Shown piece by piece: positions 48,011 through 60,250 of a DNA stretch of 64,000 bases. Location of the stretch: the NCBI GenBank assembly GCA_965153455.1, contig OZ234501.1, positions 8,742,001 through 8,806,000 on the forward strand. The letters are read 5' to 3'. The stretch comes from Sphagnum compactum. Taxonomy: Eukaryota > Bryophyta > Sphagnopsida > Sphagnales. The notes beneath the pieces were generated by a model. That model worked only from the letters and a program-made list of their open reading frames with translations. It had not been told where the DNA came from and did not search any database. The position numbers and the translations under genes were made by a program. Position 1 is the first letter of the stretch, and every line of letters begins with the position of its first letter.

Positions 48011-48984
48011 TTCATCAAAATGTGAAAAATGAAATAGGAATATTTTGTGGCAATCTTCTTTTTTTTTTGATAAAAATGATCAAATTTCAGAAAGAAAATG
48101 AAAACTTTCTGCCACATTTGGATGTTGATTTTAATTAGGTGGCATTTTTAAAACCAGTTTTTTAACTACTTATACATGATTTAAAAAACTGTTACTGTTT
48201 ATTGTTAAATCCCTCTTGGGATGCTGGCACATGATGCAACATCAGAAAATTGAAAAAAATATTGCTGGCTCTAAGGGTAAAAGGGGACATAATATGAACA
48301 AAATGCAAGAAGCAAAATCTTATCAATAGGATAAGTAAAAAAGATTCCATCAACACCACATCAAAGTTTCAAAATGTGGGCATTTAAATGAGTTACAGTA
48401 TTATCCTTTCATGTATCACCTTTTTGTCCACTTTTCAAAACAATTCCACACCCTCAATTAAAAGTAAACTTCGAATACATAAGACCCATGTACAGCAACA
48501 AAAAGGATTAAAAATGTTTTTTTCCAACCCAGTAAAGCATATATTCACTCTTTCATTTGTGAGTGGACATGTCTGGGTGAAGGACGTGCCCACCCATTAT
48601 TTCTGGATATCTCTGGGTAACTTAGATGCCAACAAAATATTGATGGGTAAATGCCCAACAGTCCTCTTTTATTGGAACTTCAAACAATTGCACATATGCA
48701 TGGACCATTCTACAAGAACACAACACCAAACCATTGTGGGCTAATGGCCACAGCACACAAGGTTTGTACCCATCCACGAAATACTTCAAAAGAGAAACTT
48801 TTATTGAGAATTGAATGACATGATAATCAACTCAACCACTTTCATGTCAAGTAGGATATGAAATTTGATGCCCTGCACAAAATTTGATGCAGTGCCACAG
48901 ATAATACAGAAGAATAATTTAAAGATTGCATCTCATGCAACATCTATAGACATAAAGTATGTACGAATATATATGACCTTTGAT
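48011..48984. other. Intergenic / 3' flank of the germin-like gene
   Basis: The right part is presumably the 3' UTR of the minus-strand germin-like gene. I see no other gene or repeat. Confidence 0.4.
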
Positions 48985-49671
48985 TCAAGGTTTCTTATTA
49001 GCAGCTTCGACTGCGTACTCGATCTTTTGGACTGCCTTTTCACCCAATCCGAATGCTTTCTCCAAGACCACCTCGCTGATGCCGGAATTGAATAACGCTA
49101 CTGCCTGTATTTGCGTACCTGGGTTCTGGCTGTTCAGTGCTGCAATTGCAGTCGCAGTCCCATCCCACACGTTGAGCTCGAAGTGCAAAAGACCTCTCGG
49201 GAACACAAACACATCACCCTTCTGCAATGTGGTTGCAAAAAGTGTTCCATTGGTGCTCACAAAACCAACGAACAGAGAACCCTCCACCACGAAAATGATC
49301 TCTGTGGCCCGAGGGTGTGTATGAGGTGGAACGAGACCTCCTTTAGCGAAGTCCAGTCGTGCCATGGAAATGCCCAAAGTGTTGATGCCCGGGAACTGAG
49401 CTGCAGCTGCTGGTGTGACACTACTTCCAAGGGGATCGTTGGTGTTTCCAGGGGTGGCCAAGCCATGGAACACGAAGTCGCTTGCCTTCACAAGGGCAGG
49501 GTTCTTGCAAACCAGACCGTTAACGATGGTGGGGTTGTTGGGATCGGCGACACAGAAATCTTGTTCTGGGTCTGCATCTGATGCAATGGCCATCATGGGG
49601 AGGAGAGCTAGCTGCAACACAAAAAGTGCCACTGTGACACGACGTGCAAGAGCTGAAAAGCTTCCAGCCAT
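48985..49671 (-). CDS. Germin-like protein (secreted cupin)
   Basis: Secreted Mn-binding cupin of the plant cell wall; family members include superoxide dismutases and oxalate oxidases, but activity cannot be assigned from sequence. The 228-aa protein starts at MAGSFSALARR; a longer upstream extension of the frame lacks support. It has a signal peptide (about 1-30, core VALFVLQLALLPMMAIA), the two N-terminal cysteines of germins (C40 and C55), germin box 1 with PPHTHPRATEIIFVVEG (H117, H119 and E124 as metal ligands) and box 2 with GDVFVFPRGLLHF (H153). All four expected metal ligands are present. The gene is intronless here. A TATA-box candidate lies about 195 bp upstream on the same strand. 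Confidence 0.95.
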   Translation of the reverse strand: MAGSFSALARRVTVALFVLQLALLPMMAIASDADPEQDFCVADPNNPTIVNGLVCKNPALVKASDFVFHGLATPGNTNDPLGSSVTPAAAAQFPGINTLGISMARLDFAKGGLVPPHTHPRATEIIFVVEGSLFVGFVSTNGTLFATTLQKGDVFVFPRGLLHFELNVWDGTATAIAALNSQNPGTQIQAVALFNSGISEVVLEKAFGLGEKAVQKIEYAVEAANKKP

Positions 49672-49865
49672 TGTGTTAATGGATGCTGGTTGTGAGAGTG
49701 CTGCAAATTGAACAAAGTTAGTCAATCTTGATGCAGCTAGGCCGAAAGCAATTGAGCCAGTAGTACTAGTGTGTAGGAAGAAGGGGTCTGATGGGCAAGG
49801 AAAGCAATGTAAGAAGAAGAGTCTGGTGTGCTCTGCAGTTGGAATGGGAAGCGTGTGCAGTTTGG

Positions 49866-49873
49866 ATTTATAG
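49866..49873 (-). promoter_or_regulatory. TATA box of the germin-like gene (candidate)
   Basis: On the minus strand CTCACTATAAATCC lies about 195 bp upstream of the start codon. This position would give a 5' UTR of about 160 nt. It is a match by motif only. Confidence 0.5.
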
Positions 49874-50179
49874 TGAGATGGCCAAGTTGTCGTACAAGGG
49901 AGGCCAAAGGTGGAGGTTGAAAAGTGTGTACACGTTCAATCAAATGTCTAGTGTTGTTAGTCAATCCCGTGATGGACAGTTCTAATCAATGGCTCTAGAA
50001 ACTGTAGGAGATAACTGCCTACTGAGGACTGCTGGGAAGGAGCCTTCTTGTCCCCAAGCATTTTCAAATTCAGACCTTCTGAGTCAGGACTCCTGGCAAT
50101 CCGGGGCAGAGGACTACGGAAAGCAATTTCAAGCAGCTCACAACATCCGAAAACCCTGAATTGGTTTCCGACCTTGATG

Positions 50180-50425
50180 GTTGTGGGCCCCAGTGTTATT
50201 TTTTTTTACGTGGCTGGAAAAAAAAACATGATGTGCAAGGTAGAAAGGGTATTTATTTTGAGAAAACATGGGCCCAAGTCGCCACATTATGAGGGAAACG
50301 AAATCTAGAATCGTCATATTTGGAGAATAGCTTCCAATGAGTGGCCAAGTCATATCCTAAAGTTTTCTGCTTACCCTTCTGACCTCTAGCCAACTTTGGC
50401 TGTCCTCTTGTGCGTGATGGGCAAC
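50180..50425 (+). repeat. Dispersed AT-rich repeat, family A
   Basis: Contains AAACATGGGCCCAAGTCGCC, GAGTGGCCAAG, CTGACCTCTAGCCAACTTTG and CTCTTGTGCGTGATGGGC, matching the 1-145 copy (CTGACCTCTATATGGCCAAA, CTCTTGTGGGTGATGGCC). Confidence 0.75.
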
Positions 50426-50479
50426 CCGAGGGAGGGAGGGAGGGGGGGTGAAAACGCTGCTTGTGGCAGTCAATGTTTT

Positions 50480-50710
50480 TTGGCGCTTTCTTTTAACCTG
50501 AAAAATACGATTTCATCCTATATGAAGGATTTTTCTGAAAAATATGGCCCAAATTCGCCTTACTTTGAGGTAAAAAAATCCATGTTGCCAGAGTTCATGA
50601 AATGTTCCAGTGGGTAACCGAGAATATATAATGATCCTTACTTTCATATCTGGTTTATAGCCAAATTTGGCTAAATTTCTAGATGGCTGGAGCTTTGGAC
50701 TCTACATTAC
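50480..50710 (+). repeat. Dispersed AT-rich repeat, family A
   Basis: Contains CTGAAAAATACGATTTCATC, AAGGATTTTTCTGAAAAATA, TGGCCCAAATTCGCC, ACTTTCATATCTGGTTTATA and GCCAAATTTGGCTAAATT. It lies in direct orientation beside the copies on either side. Confidence 0.75.
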
Positions 50711-51199
50711 AAAATTAAAAAAATAAAGAAACACTGTTGTGGTAGTGGGGGGATGATGGTGGACTGGCTGGTTTGGGTCCACCCAGTCATCTTCTTTTCT
50801 CTCCACTGAGACATTTTGCATTCTCTTAATTGGTTTTATGTGTTTTCTTCATAGGGTTTGCCTCATTCAATAGTATTGCATGCAGTGCGAAAATGGTGGC
50901 TGATTATCATCCAAACTCTTAGGTTTTGGCCACTTTGGGGGTTTTTTGGTTGTAAATTGAACCAAGGCAATTTTGGGCTTTTGAGTTTGCCCAAGTGAAC
51001 CAGCACCTACACTTCTACCAAATATTTTCAGAGGCTTCTAAACATTGCATATATTATATATCTTGTCCTCAGACAAGAGCAGGGTCTCCAAGTCCAAATT
51101 TCATATTTTCAGGGTTAATGTAGCCACGAAGACCATCGCCAACAGTGCTCAGTAGGTGTGACCCTGAAAAAATGTTTCTCACATCCAAGGAGATCTTTC

Positions 51200-51465
51200 T
51201 TTGGGACGCGAAATTTCGCCTAATTTGGACCTGAAAAATATGATTTTGACTTATACAAAGGATTTTCCATGGAAAAAATGACCCAAATTCGCTACATTTA
51301 AAAAAAAAAAAGTTTCCAGATCATCAGATATTCATTATAAGTTCTAGTAGGTAGCCAAGAATGTAGAACGATTTTGTTTTTTTCCTCTACTTTCATATCT
51401 AGTATGTAGACAGGTTAAATCAGCTTATGGATGATCACCACTTCAGCTACATCACTAAACTGGGA
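51200..51465 (+). repeat. Dispersed AT-rich repeat, family A
   Basis: Contains CTGAAAAATATGATTTTGAC, AAAGGATTTTCCATGGAAAA, TGACCCAAATTCGCTACATT, AGTAGGTAGCCAAGAATGTA, ACTTTCATATCTAGTATGTA and CTTATGGATGATCACCACTT. It links the left half of the 50.5-kb copy to the right half of the 21.7-kb copy, so it is the most complete copy seen. Confidence 0.8.
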
Positions 51466-52111
51466 AAAAAAAACACCCTGCATGGAAGCTTTAGTTACTT
51501 ACTTTTCCAAAACTCACCCATAACACTAAAATGTGGACTGCACAGACGTGGGAGACTACTGATAGCAACCCACCTAGACCAGTCAAACTATCTAGCCAAT
51601 CAAAAACGGAAGTACAGTCAATTGAAACAGGATTTGACTATGTTTATTAGACTGTTCCAGGCGTCTGAAAGCTGAGCATGAGTCTTTCACCGAATTGGAC
51701 TGATCGCTGTACCTGATCCGAGATTTCTAAGGCAAGGTCACATACCATGCGCCGGTGGAGAAGCTCTAAGTGGCCGCAATCAATCCAGAACTTGGTCATG
51801 GTACCAGTGTGGGTGCTGGTTCACCTTGGCTGAGAAAGTGAGAGGGTATGAATATTTCAAGGGGCTGAATTTGAATATTGTAGTACTTGGGCCAGTTCGA
51901 CACTAACAATAGTATTTCCAGAAATGTTGAAATTTTGGAAAAAAAATCAGAAATTTTGGAAAAAAAACAAATAAATAATCCGATGGAATATTTGAGAATA
52001 TATCAATTGTGGAAATGGTATTCTGAAATTAATTAATTAATTATTCGACAAACACATGTTGAAGTGGGTATTATGGTATATCTTCAGCTATATTCCAATT
52101 GTGTATTTTTG
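51466..52111. other. Intergenic, nothing assigned
   Basis: No gene, RNA or clear repeat was seen in this stretch between the last family A copy and the tandem duplication. Confidence 0.4.
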
Positions 52112-52469
52112 GCCAGGGGAAAATGGAGTTTAGCCTCAAATTTTAATCATGTAGCCCGTCAAACTATAGACAGTGAATGTTTTCTACCCTTATCAGCAAA
52201 TTTTCTTCCATGGTACTTCAAAATGATTGTTATCAGCTGCAACTCAATATGTTGACATTTAGCAACCACACAATGGATTAAAATTCAAAGGCCAGGGGAA
52301 AATGGAATTTAGCCTCAAATTTTAATCATGTAGCCCGTCAAACTATAGACAGTGAATGTTTTCTACCCTTATTAGCAAATTATCTTCCATGGTCCTTCAA
52401 AATGTTTGTTATTAATTGCAACTCAATATGTTAACATTTAGCAAGCATGCAATGGATTAGAATTCAAAG
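52112..52469. repeat. Recent tandem duplication, period 179 bp
   Basis: Two adjacent units start with GCCAGGGGAAAATGGA at 52112 and 52291 and end with AATTCAAAG. They differ at only about a dozen positions, so the duplication is fairly young. It has no coding capacity. Confidence 0.95.
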
Positions 52470-53640
52470 TATTGACGTTCAAAATTTTGGGTTTTGTTCA
52501 TCAAGAAGTAGATCAAAATTGAAAAACATTAACACTTGCAAATTCTATTTTGTACTACGTTTTTTATTATTTTGTGCAATTTTTAAGATAGTGTTGTTGT
52601 TTTTTTATTGAGTTTGAAATCATTAGGGAATAGGTTGAAGTTAGTGTAGAATTTTTGAAGGAAACCAAACGTCCAATTTGTAACAGATTTTTCTACAAAA
52701 AATTTGATTACTAGGAAGAATCAATTTGATTTTATGTTTAAAAAATAATGCAAATACTTTTCTAAAAGATGTTTATTTCAAGAAATGTCAAGAGTAATCA
52801 CCATAGTTTTCAAGAAATAGCTAAATTAGGTTATACATCAACTTGTGTTAGAACCTTCACAAATGCACAATTAGCACCAAATGCAACCTACTAGAAATGA
52901 AGTGGTGAATGCACCAAACATGGATGCAACATGATGGGTAGAAGCCAACGATTGACATCAAATTGCAACCAAATTGGTTGTGCAAAGGGACCCATCCATA
53001 CCCTCAACCACTCACCAAGTGACACACAAACCTTGACCTAGCAGTGGGCAAGGAAGACTCACCATGGTGGCAATAACAAACATGTTCAACAATTTGATGA
53101 AATTGTTTTAACATGGCAACAATGACAATCTACAACCCCTAGTTATTTTATACCCATAATAGGTGTACCTACATAAAATATAATCTTTATTAATTTGCAA
53201 AATCAACAACCAAATCCCAACATAGATTTGGCAACCACTGATTCAATAATGGAACGAATCCGACTTACAAACCCAAGGGGGGGCACTTACTGTAAATTTT
53301 GAGATCTACATGCATCAAACGACCATTTTTAGGGGGGTATTAAATAATTGTCCAACCTATTTTTTATCACCTTATTATTATTTAATTTTCTAATATGTAC
53401 ATATTAAAACCACCCTATATTAATTATAATCCATTACTTCAAATTATTACATACCTTATATTATAATTAATTTGATTATTTGAATAAAATGCACCCTATT
53501 TTTTAACTAATGAACTTATAATTTTTACTCAACAACCAATATACTGCACCTTATATTTTTACTCACGTATTTTTGACCTTTTCTTACTAGTGTCCCTCTT
53601 GGGCTTACAAATAGGTTGAAACAACATTGTTGCATCGACC
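52470..53640. other. AT-rich DNA leading into the gypsy element
   Basis: No gene is supported. The last part may hold the decayed 5' leader or gag start of the retrotransposon that follows, but I could not define an LTR or primer binding site. Confidence 0.4.
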
Positions 53641-53724
53641 GAAGACCTTTTAATCAATTAATTTCCATACCACAATTGGAACCTGTCGAGCCTTGAACAA
53701 CACTAATGGTTATTCAACAAAAAT

Positions 53725-55180
53725 AATCTATTCTTATTGTCAACAAGTGGGACATCAATTCAACCACTACCCCTTTGTTGATGATAGATTAAAACAATTA
53801 TTGAAAGATGAGGTTATGAATGTTCATTAACTTGTCATTCCAACTATTACAATAATATTACCTAATGTGCCTATACAAGGAATTCAAGTCATGAATCCTA
53901 ACGTTGGTCATACGGTAATACATGTTAGTTATCAATCAACCTGGCAACCACATGTTACACCATTTGTACCAAGTAAGACCAATGTTTTACTTACATCTAC
54001 ATACCCAATGTGGTATAATGTCATACCCCTTTATGTACCTTTAGATCTTAGTTTATATCCAACATACCCTATTGAAACAAAAGGATTTGATATTTTGATC
54101 TTTAGGAATTATACATGTGATGTACATGGGTATGTGCATCTAGCACTAAAACAACCTATCATCCAACCAATACACACACCACATATTGTTGGTAATGTTA
54201 CTATAATGGTTTACCCAATCATCAACAAAAATAAAGGACATGTTCAACAAAAGGTTATTGCTTCAAAGATAACCATTATACCAATCAATATTAAGATACA
54301 TTAAACCAGTAATGGTATACTAACTCATGTACCAAAAGGAGGTTCTATTCATCATGCATTGGATGGAGGACAACCTAGAGATTCACTTGGAAGAAGTTCA
54401 CCCATAATAGACCCACCTAAAAGACCACCATTCAATCCACATGTTTGATCATTTGGATTGCCAACACCTGATCCATGCATGTTCATACCACCATGGTATC
54501 TAGCAACTACTACACAACATGTACCAAAGCCAACAACCGAGTTGACATGCAAGAAGTTGCAATACCCAATCAATGTCAAAGACATTAACCCTAATGCTCA
54601 CATTAAAATATTCAAGAAAGCCATTAAAACTAATGGTCAAACAATGGAGGCTAACATTATCAACATGTTTGGTTTCATTCTAAGAGATTATATCTAAATG
54701 GGTGAAAATTTTGTTCAAAACCATCCAAATTGCACATTTGAAGAATTGGAGCAAACATTTTGCAAGTAGTTTAGAACTATGAAGAATGACAAGGAGGTCT
54801 ACATGAAATTACAAAATATTCAACAACAAAATGTTGAATGTGTTGAAATTCACTATGAATATCTATTGAAATTAACCAATTGTTTACAAGTTAAAACATT
54901 AGATGTTTTCCCCACCACTATTTTTAGAGTAGGTTTACTGCCTTATCTCATATTAACAACCAGTATGAAGTGAGATACCTTGATTGAGCACAAAGAAGTT
55001 GTCATAGTATGTGAGGAAAATGGACCTGTTAGTTTGAATTACAATGTTTTACTAACCACACCAGAAGCTAATGTAGTTGCTAAACTGATAGTACCTATTG
55101 TTATAGTTAAATCTACATTAACCTATATTAATTGTGGCAAAACATGTCATATTCTTGAAACTTGTCATAACCAAAACTAA
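53725..55180 (+). pseudogene. Gypsy gag remnant with zinc knuckles
   Basis: A decayed Cys/His motif (YCQQVGHQFNHY) lies near 53.74 kb. A Pro-rich stretch follows. Then comes a gag core (IKIFKKAIKTNGQ, NIINMFGFILRDYI, then after a stop GENFVQNHPNCTFEELEQTF and VEIHYEYLLKLTNCLQVKT). A CX2C-type zinc knuckle ends it (INCGKTCHILETCH near 55.13 kb). In-frame stops are visible near 54697 and 54970. Confidence 0.75.
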
Positions 55181-55839
55181 AAGGTTCCAATATCACCAAC
55201 CACCACAAAAAATTATATAGAACTAGTAATAGGAACTAATGCACAACCTATTAAACTTGTTAGGATACCTTTATGTTATCCTCATATCATCTATTATAGT
55301 GTCGAACATCGATACGGAAATTGCTTTAAGAAGCTAAAATACAAAACATGTTCAAAACCAAACATGTTAATTTCAATATAGTAACATTTAAGCTTCCTAA
55401 ACCTAATAAATTTGTAGTAAATGTGGTAGTTGTTGTCACTACTTGCAGCCAATAACCAAAGCAACAAATGTTGAAAGATCAAAAACCGATTTAAACCAAA
55501 GGAAGGACATACTAACAAAAAGGAGAATGTTTATGTGATTCATTTGTTGAAACTATGAAACAACTGTAATGTGTGAAATAGACAAACAAACCACCATAAA
55601 ACCCAGAGAGTCATTATAAAGTAGTTGGGTTGGATTGCTTGAAATTACCAATGCAAATCAACTAGTTGAAAATAATCAAATTAGTGAAATGTTTTTGCTA
55701 CTTATGACATCAGAACAAGTGACATCAAAAAAGACTTTGGAGGAAATTTGGAAGGATATTGGCACACAAGTCTTGGAGACTTAGTATACATTCAACTTGG
55801 GACAATTGTTACAAGTAATACCTAGGTGAAAACACACTA

Positions 55840-56590
55840 TGGTCTAGACAATTTTAGGGAAAACTAGGATTACATATAATATAAAAAGTAGTAACACATA
55901 AGATTTCACTCACTTTGAAATTTTTTTAGAGATCACATGTAGTTAATTTGATATTCAAACATAAAATAAGTTATTAAACCCATCAATATGCAATTGATTG
56001 GTAGTTGTATCATTGTGTAAAAATACGCCAATAATATTATAAACATTGATATAGAACCCTTATTTTATAGTAGATTAACAATTTTTATTAATTTTGAGAT
56101 TTTCATTCTTTTTATGTAAAATTGTAAAAACAACACTTCGCCCATCTACATTTTCAATGGAAGAACATTTTACAACTTTAAAAAATCACAATTTTCATCA
56201 TTATTATAACATAATGTACTAATATGAAAGACTTGAAAAGAAATTGAAAATTTTAGTGAAAAAGATTCTTCTTATGGTTGTTGTTTTACATGTGCAAAAT
56301 TTCATGGATAAACTACCATTAAATCTAATCCTTTAATTTGTTGTCCTTTTTTACAATTACAGCATTGTGACAAGGTTGTTGCAAAGTGAAAATGTACTCC
56401 AATTAATAATTAATTTATTCATATTTGCTCCAATTTCATGAAAAAGATATATTGGGATGTAAACCACCATTGATTGAAAATTTTAGTTACAAAATGTTTT
56501 CCAAACATTACCATGATATATCAAAGTTTCACATGTATTGAAAATTGTCAAATTGTTGTCACAAATTGTCTACACCATAGTGTGCTTTCA
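55840..56590 (+). mobile_element. Nested non-coding insertion, family C (copy 2)
   Basis: This segment separates gag from protease in the gypsy copy and aligns over about 700 bp with 22610-23340 (shared TTTCACTCACTTTG, AAGAACATTTTACAAC, ATAACATAATGTA, CCAATTAATAATT, GATGTAAACCACCATT). The boundaries are approximate, and no terminal repeats were recognised. Confidence 0.75.
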
Positions 56591-56599
56591 TCCACCTAA

Positions 56600-57060
56600 C
56601 ATCAAACTTTACATTTTTAACCTAATACCATCACAACATGTTTCACATAAACCTATAGTTGTTTTAGTAACAATTGATCATCAAATGGTAGTTATACACG
56701 TTCAAGTAGGAAGGAATTTCATTGAGGATGTCTTTCTAAATGGTGGTTTTGGAGTTAACATTATTATGGGAAGATTGAGAGAATTGTTAGGATTAGCAAA
56801 ACCAAAACCAACACCTTATAACTTACTAGCAAATCAAACTATTGTTAAGCCTTTAGGTTTGATCAAAGATTTTAAATTTTTTGTCCACGGAATCCTTTAT
56901 ACAATCACCTTTATTATTATACAAAATAATGTATTGGATTCTGGCTACTTCATGTTGTTAAGTCATCCTTGGCTCAAGAATGCTAAAGTATTTCATGACT
57001 AGGGTAGTAACACTATTACCATCCAAGGAATCAGTACAATCAAAATTATATTTATTACTA
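56600..57060 (+). pseudogene. Gypsy aspartic protease remnant
   Basis: Reads VFLNGGFGVNIIMGRLRELL, LANQTIVKPLGLIKDFKFF, YFMLLSHPWLKNAKVFHD, stop, then GSNTITIQGIS. The position expected to hold the catalytic Asp of the D-S/T-G motif is Asn (NGG), so it would be inactive even apart from the stop. Confidence 0.8.
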
Positions 57061-58480
57061 AGAAACTTGGAGCACCAACTAATCGACTTGAATGTTAGTA
57101 TGTTATGACTTCCATTTTAGAATATCTTATGAGGAAGAAAATTTGATGTTCATTATAGAACTTGAATTCTTTCAATAGGAACCATAATGGTCCAAATTCT
57201 TTAAAGTGTACCAAAATTGTGACACGTAACATCACCTTTTTTTTGGTATTCTTTACCTAATCTTTTTCTACCATGTAAAGACACATTTGTGGATGATTAT
57301 AATAGAATCTAAAATTGTAGTGGTCTAAAATATGGTACTTATGAAATATTTAACATTTTTTAACTCATTAATTTTGATGAGGATCAAAATATAGGGGAAA
57401 ATTTAAGGGACTGCAATAAGGACTAGGCCGTTTTCATCCTTGGTGGTACACCTTAAAGGATTTTAACCCATAATTGTCCCTAAACTAGCTAGGTTAGAAT
57501 GACCTATTAGTTATACTCCATTTGCAAATATTGAATTAGTTGAACATGTACCTGATGTACCTATTGAACCAATTTTTGTACTACTTATTCATATAATTAT
57601 ACCACATGATATTTTTAAGTAGTTGTTAAGGGGCTAGGATGAGTATGTGATTTTGGATGAACAAGGCAGTTAGGATAGGGATTGATCAGGGAACTTTATT
57701 AATTTGAATTTTGAATTTTTTTTGTTTTGATCATGATGATGTGATTTGGGATAGTTCAAAAGGTGAGAATTTTGGAAAACAAGGGGAGAAAATGAGACAC
57801 GAAGTTGAGAGAATAGTAGGAGGAATTGTAGGTACTTACAGTAGAAAACCATTAACTCTGTTTTGATATAACACAAATTTTAAGTGTTGTTTTAGATTTT
57901 TTTCAATAAAACATGGAACTATGCTATAATTTTGAGGGATGTTTTCATTAATACATATAAACACATACTTCTACAATGAATTATATGTTCATCTTTTGTG
58001 TTAATTTTCTGTACTATCAAATCATGATGAAATGAATTGTAATCTTGTTTATGGAGTTTTTTTAATGTATTTTGAAGTGCAAATTTTGGTTATATGTAAT
58101 AACCATGAATCTGATGTGTTAATGAATGGTAGTGCTTTGTTTTTTGAGACTTAAGACATGAATAATGAACATATGCATGTGAAATGCAAATTTGTTGTTA
58201 TAGTAATGTGAAATATTTTGCATGAATTTAAATTTCACTTATATTAGTAGCACCTACCAAAGACATTCTTCTAACCTGCAGTAGGAGAAATGACAATTGA
58301 TGAAACACTTATTTACACATTGCCAATCAAGGATTATCATAAAATACGAACAATTGACCAAAATCAACTTGGGCATTAAAAAAACTTACAACATATCAAA
58401 TTCTACCTTGATTTATAACCTGTCATTAGTGTTCAAACCACTTGAAATAGCTCAACATCAAATTAAGGTGGGCAATCGAT
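57061..58480 (+). other. Decayed protease-RT linker of the gypsy element
   Basis: Heavily mutated, with no long frame. Short matches to the pre-RT region appear near the right end (MTIDETLIYTLPIKDYH-like frame). An AT-rich segment near 57.67-58.26 kb may be another insertion. Confidence 0.4.
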
Positions 58481-59140
58481 AACACCTACTCATCAAACAA
58501 GGTATCGGTTGAATTCTAACTATGCAACCATTGCCAAACATGACATTGACAAGCTATTAGTTACATGTTTTATTAAACTTGTTGGGGAGGCTACTTAGTT
58601 TTCACCAATAGTCATAATGCCTAAAAAAATGACAAATTGAAAATTGTGTGGATTTTAAAATGTTAAATGTTGCCACAAAGAAATATCCATACCCTTTACC
58701 TTTTACTTATGAGGTTATAAACATTCTAATTGGACATAAAGTTTATATGTTTTTAAATGGTTTTTCTTTTATATTATTAAATTTTCATAACACTTGAGAA
58801 TTAATACAAAACAACTTTTGTTATTGACTAGGGGACCTTTGTATGCGTTGTGATGCCTTTTGGGGTCAAAAATGGACCACCTACCTATCAAAGGGTAGTT
58901 ACAAATGCTTAGAATGAATATGTTAACATGTATTCATGAGGATCTTTTTATATGACTTTATTGGTTTTAGTAACATGTCCACCCATATAGAGAAACTCAA
59001 AAAATGCTTCTTCAAGTGTAGAGGATTTGGCATTAGTTTGAATTCAAAGAAATGTGCATTCATGATTTTTTCTATAACTATTTTGGGATTCATAGTTTCC
59101 AAAAAAGGAAAAAAATCTTTCCTAAGAAAATAGAAGCCCT
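58480..59140 (+). pseudogene. Gypsy reverse transcriptase remnant
   Basis: Frame-broken matches run from RYRLNSNYATIAKHDIDKLL through GVKNGPPTYQRVV to MRIFLYDFIGFSNMSTHIEK, LKKCFFKCRGFGISLNSKKC and FMIFSITILGFIVSKKG. The YxDD box reads FLYD, so one catalytic Asp is lost. Several stops and frameshifts are present. Confidence 0.8.
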
Positions 59141-59760
59141 ATTCAAAATGCTAATACCTAAAACACCTCACAAGATTCAAGTGTTCAATGGAATGGCCCA
59201 TTTCTACCGATGTTTCATAGAAGTTTTTGCCTCTATCATGGCACCTATCACAAAGTTATTCAAGAAAATTGAGGTATTTGAATGGACAATTGAATGTCAA
59301 ACTGCTTGGGAAGACATTAAGATTAACCAATACATTCAAGCTCCCATTTTGATCAATCCCAACTAGGAATTAAAATTTCATGTTGATACTAACGCATCTT
59401 AGCTAACAATAATGGCAATATTTTCCCAAAATCCAACTTGTAAATTTGATAAATAGGTTATGTATTCTCCTAGATTTCTAAATTCTACCAAAATAAATTA
59501 TACTACCATTTTGAGAAAGGCATTAGCTAGGATCTATGCTTTACACAAGTTTATACATTACCTATTAAGTAAAAAGTTTTTATCTTATGTCGATCATATG
59601 GCTTTAGTGCATTTTGTTAATAAACCACAAGTTTCTAATAATTAAGCAAGATGGCTATTGTTGTTCTTGGAATATGATTTCAAGATTATGTATCAACTTG
59701 GTAGATCTCACCTAGTGGCAAATGCCTTAAGCTAGTTGTTGAAGAATTTTGAACCTATTA
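59140..59760 (+). pseudogene. Gypsy RT connection and RNase H remnant
   Basis: Reads QVFNGMAHFYRCFIEVFASI, APITKLFKKIEVFEWTIEC, FHVDTNAS, then YSPRFLNSTKINYTTILRKA, IHYLLSKKFLSYVDHMALV and FLEYDFKIMYQLGRSHLVAN. In-frame stops are visible. Confidence 0.8.
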
Positions 59761-60250
59761 GAATACTTGATCAAACTAGTGATGTTCATTTGTTCACATT
59801 ACAACTTGAATGGTTACAAAAATTTTATGAGTATTTATTAAAGGGAATGGTGCCAAATAGATTCACTACTTCACAAATGCAATATCTAGCCCAAAGAGCT
59901 AAACCATTTGTACTTCAAGAAGGAATACTATATTGATTTGGACAAGATAACAAGTTCCATCAAATCTTGCAACCAAAATAGGTACCCACAATGTTGCAAG
60001 AATTACATGGAGGAATTGCAGGAGGACATTTTTTCTCTGACATCATTATGAGGAAGATCTTAGATGTTGGTTATTGGTAGCTGATGATTATTTGAAATGT
60101 TCACGAATATTGCAAAACATGTGATCAATGTCAACAAACATGTAACCTATTAACGTAGAACCTAATGAAATTGGTTATCACTTTACTTGAAAAGCCATTT
60201 CAAAAATGCGTTTGGATTTCATTGGATTAATCAAACCTACAAGAAAATTG
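59760..60250 (+). pseudogene. Gypsy integrase N-terminus remnant, truncated
   Basis: Contains LQELHGGIAGGHFFSDIIMR and VHEYCKTCDQCQQT, an HHCC-type integrase zinc-binding region with stops. The text then resembles the start of the integrase core (PFQKC...) and breaks off at about 60250 where satellite monomers begin. Confidence 0.75.

Larger units (their letters stand above)
53641..60250 (+). mobile_element. Decayed Ty3/gypsy retrotransposon, copy 1
   Basis: Domains follow the Ty3/gypsy order on the plus strand: gag, nested insertion, aspartic protease, reverse transcriptase, RNase H and integrase zinc-binding region. Stops and frameshifts interrupt all of them, so the element is dead. LTRs were not recognised. 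The right end is cut inside the integrase core at about 60250 by a satellite array. Confidence 0.85.

Noticed and set aside
49672-49725. N-terminal extension of the germin-like frame
   Set aside because: The downstream Met begins a standard signal peptide; the extension would place 18 polar residues before it.
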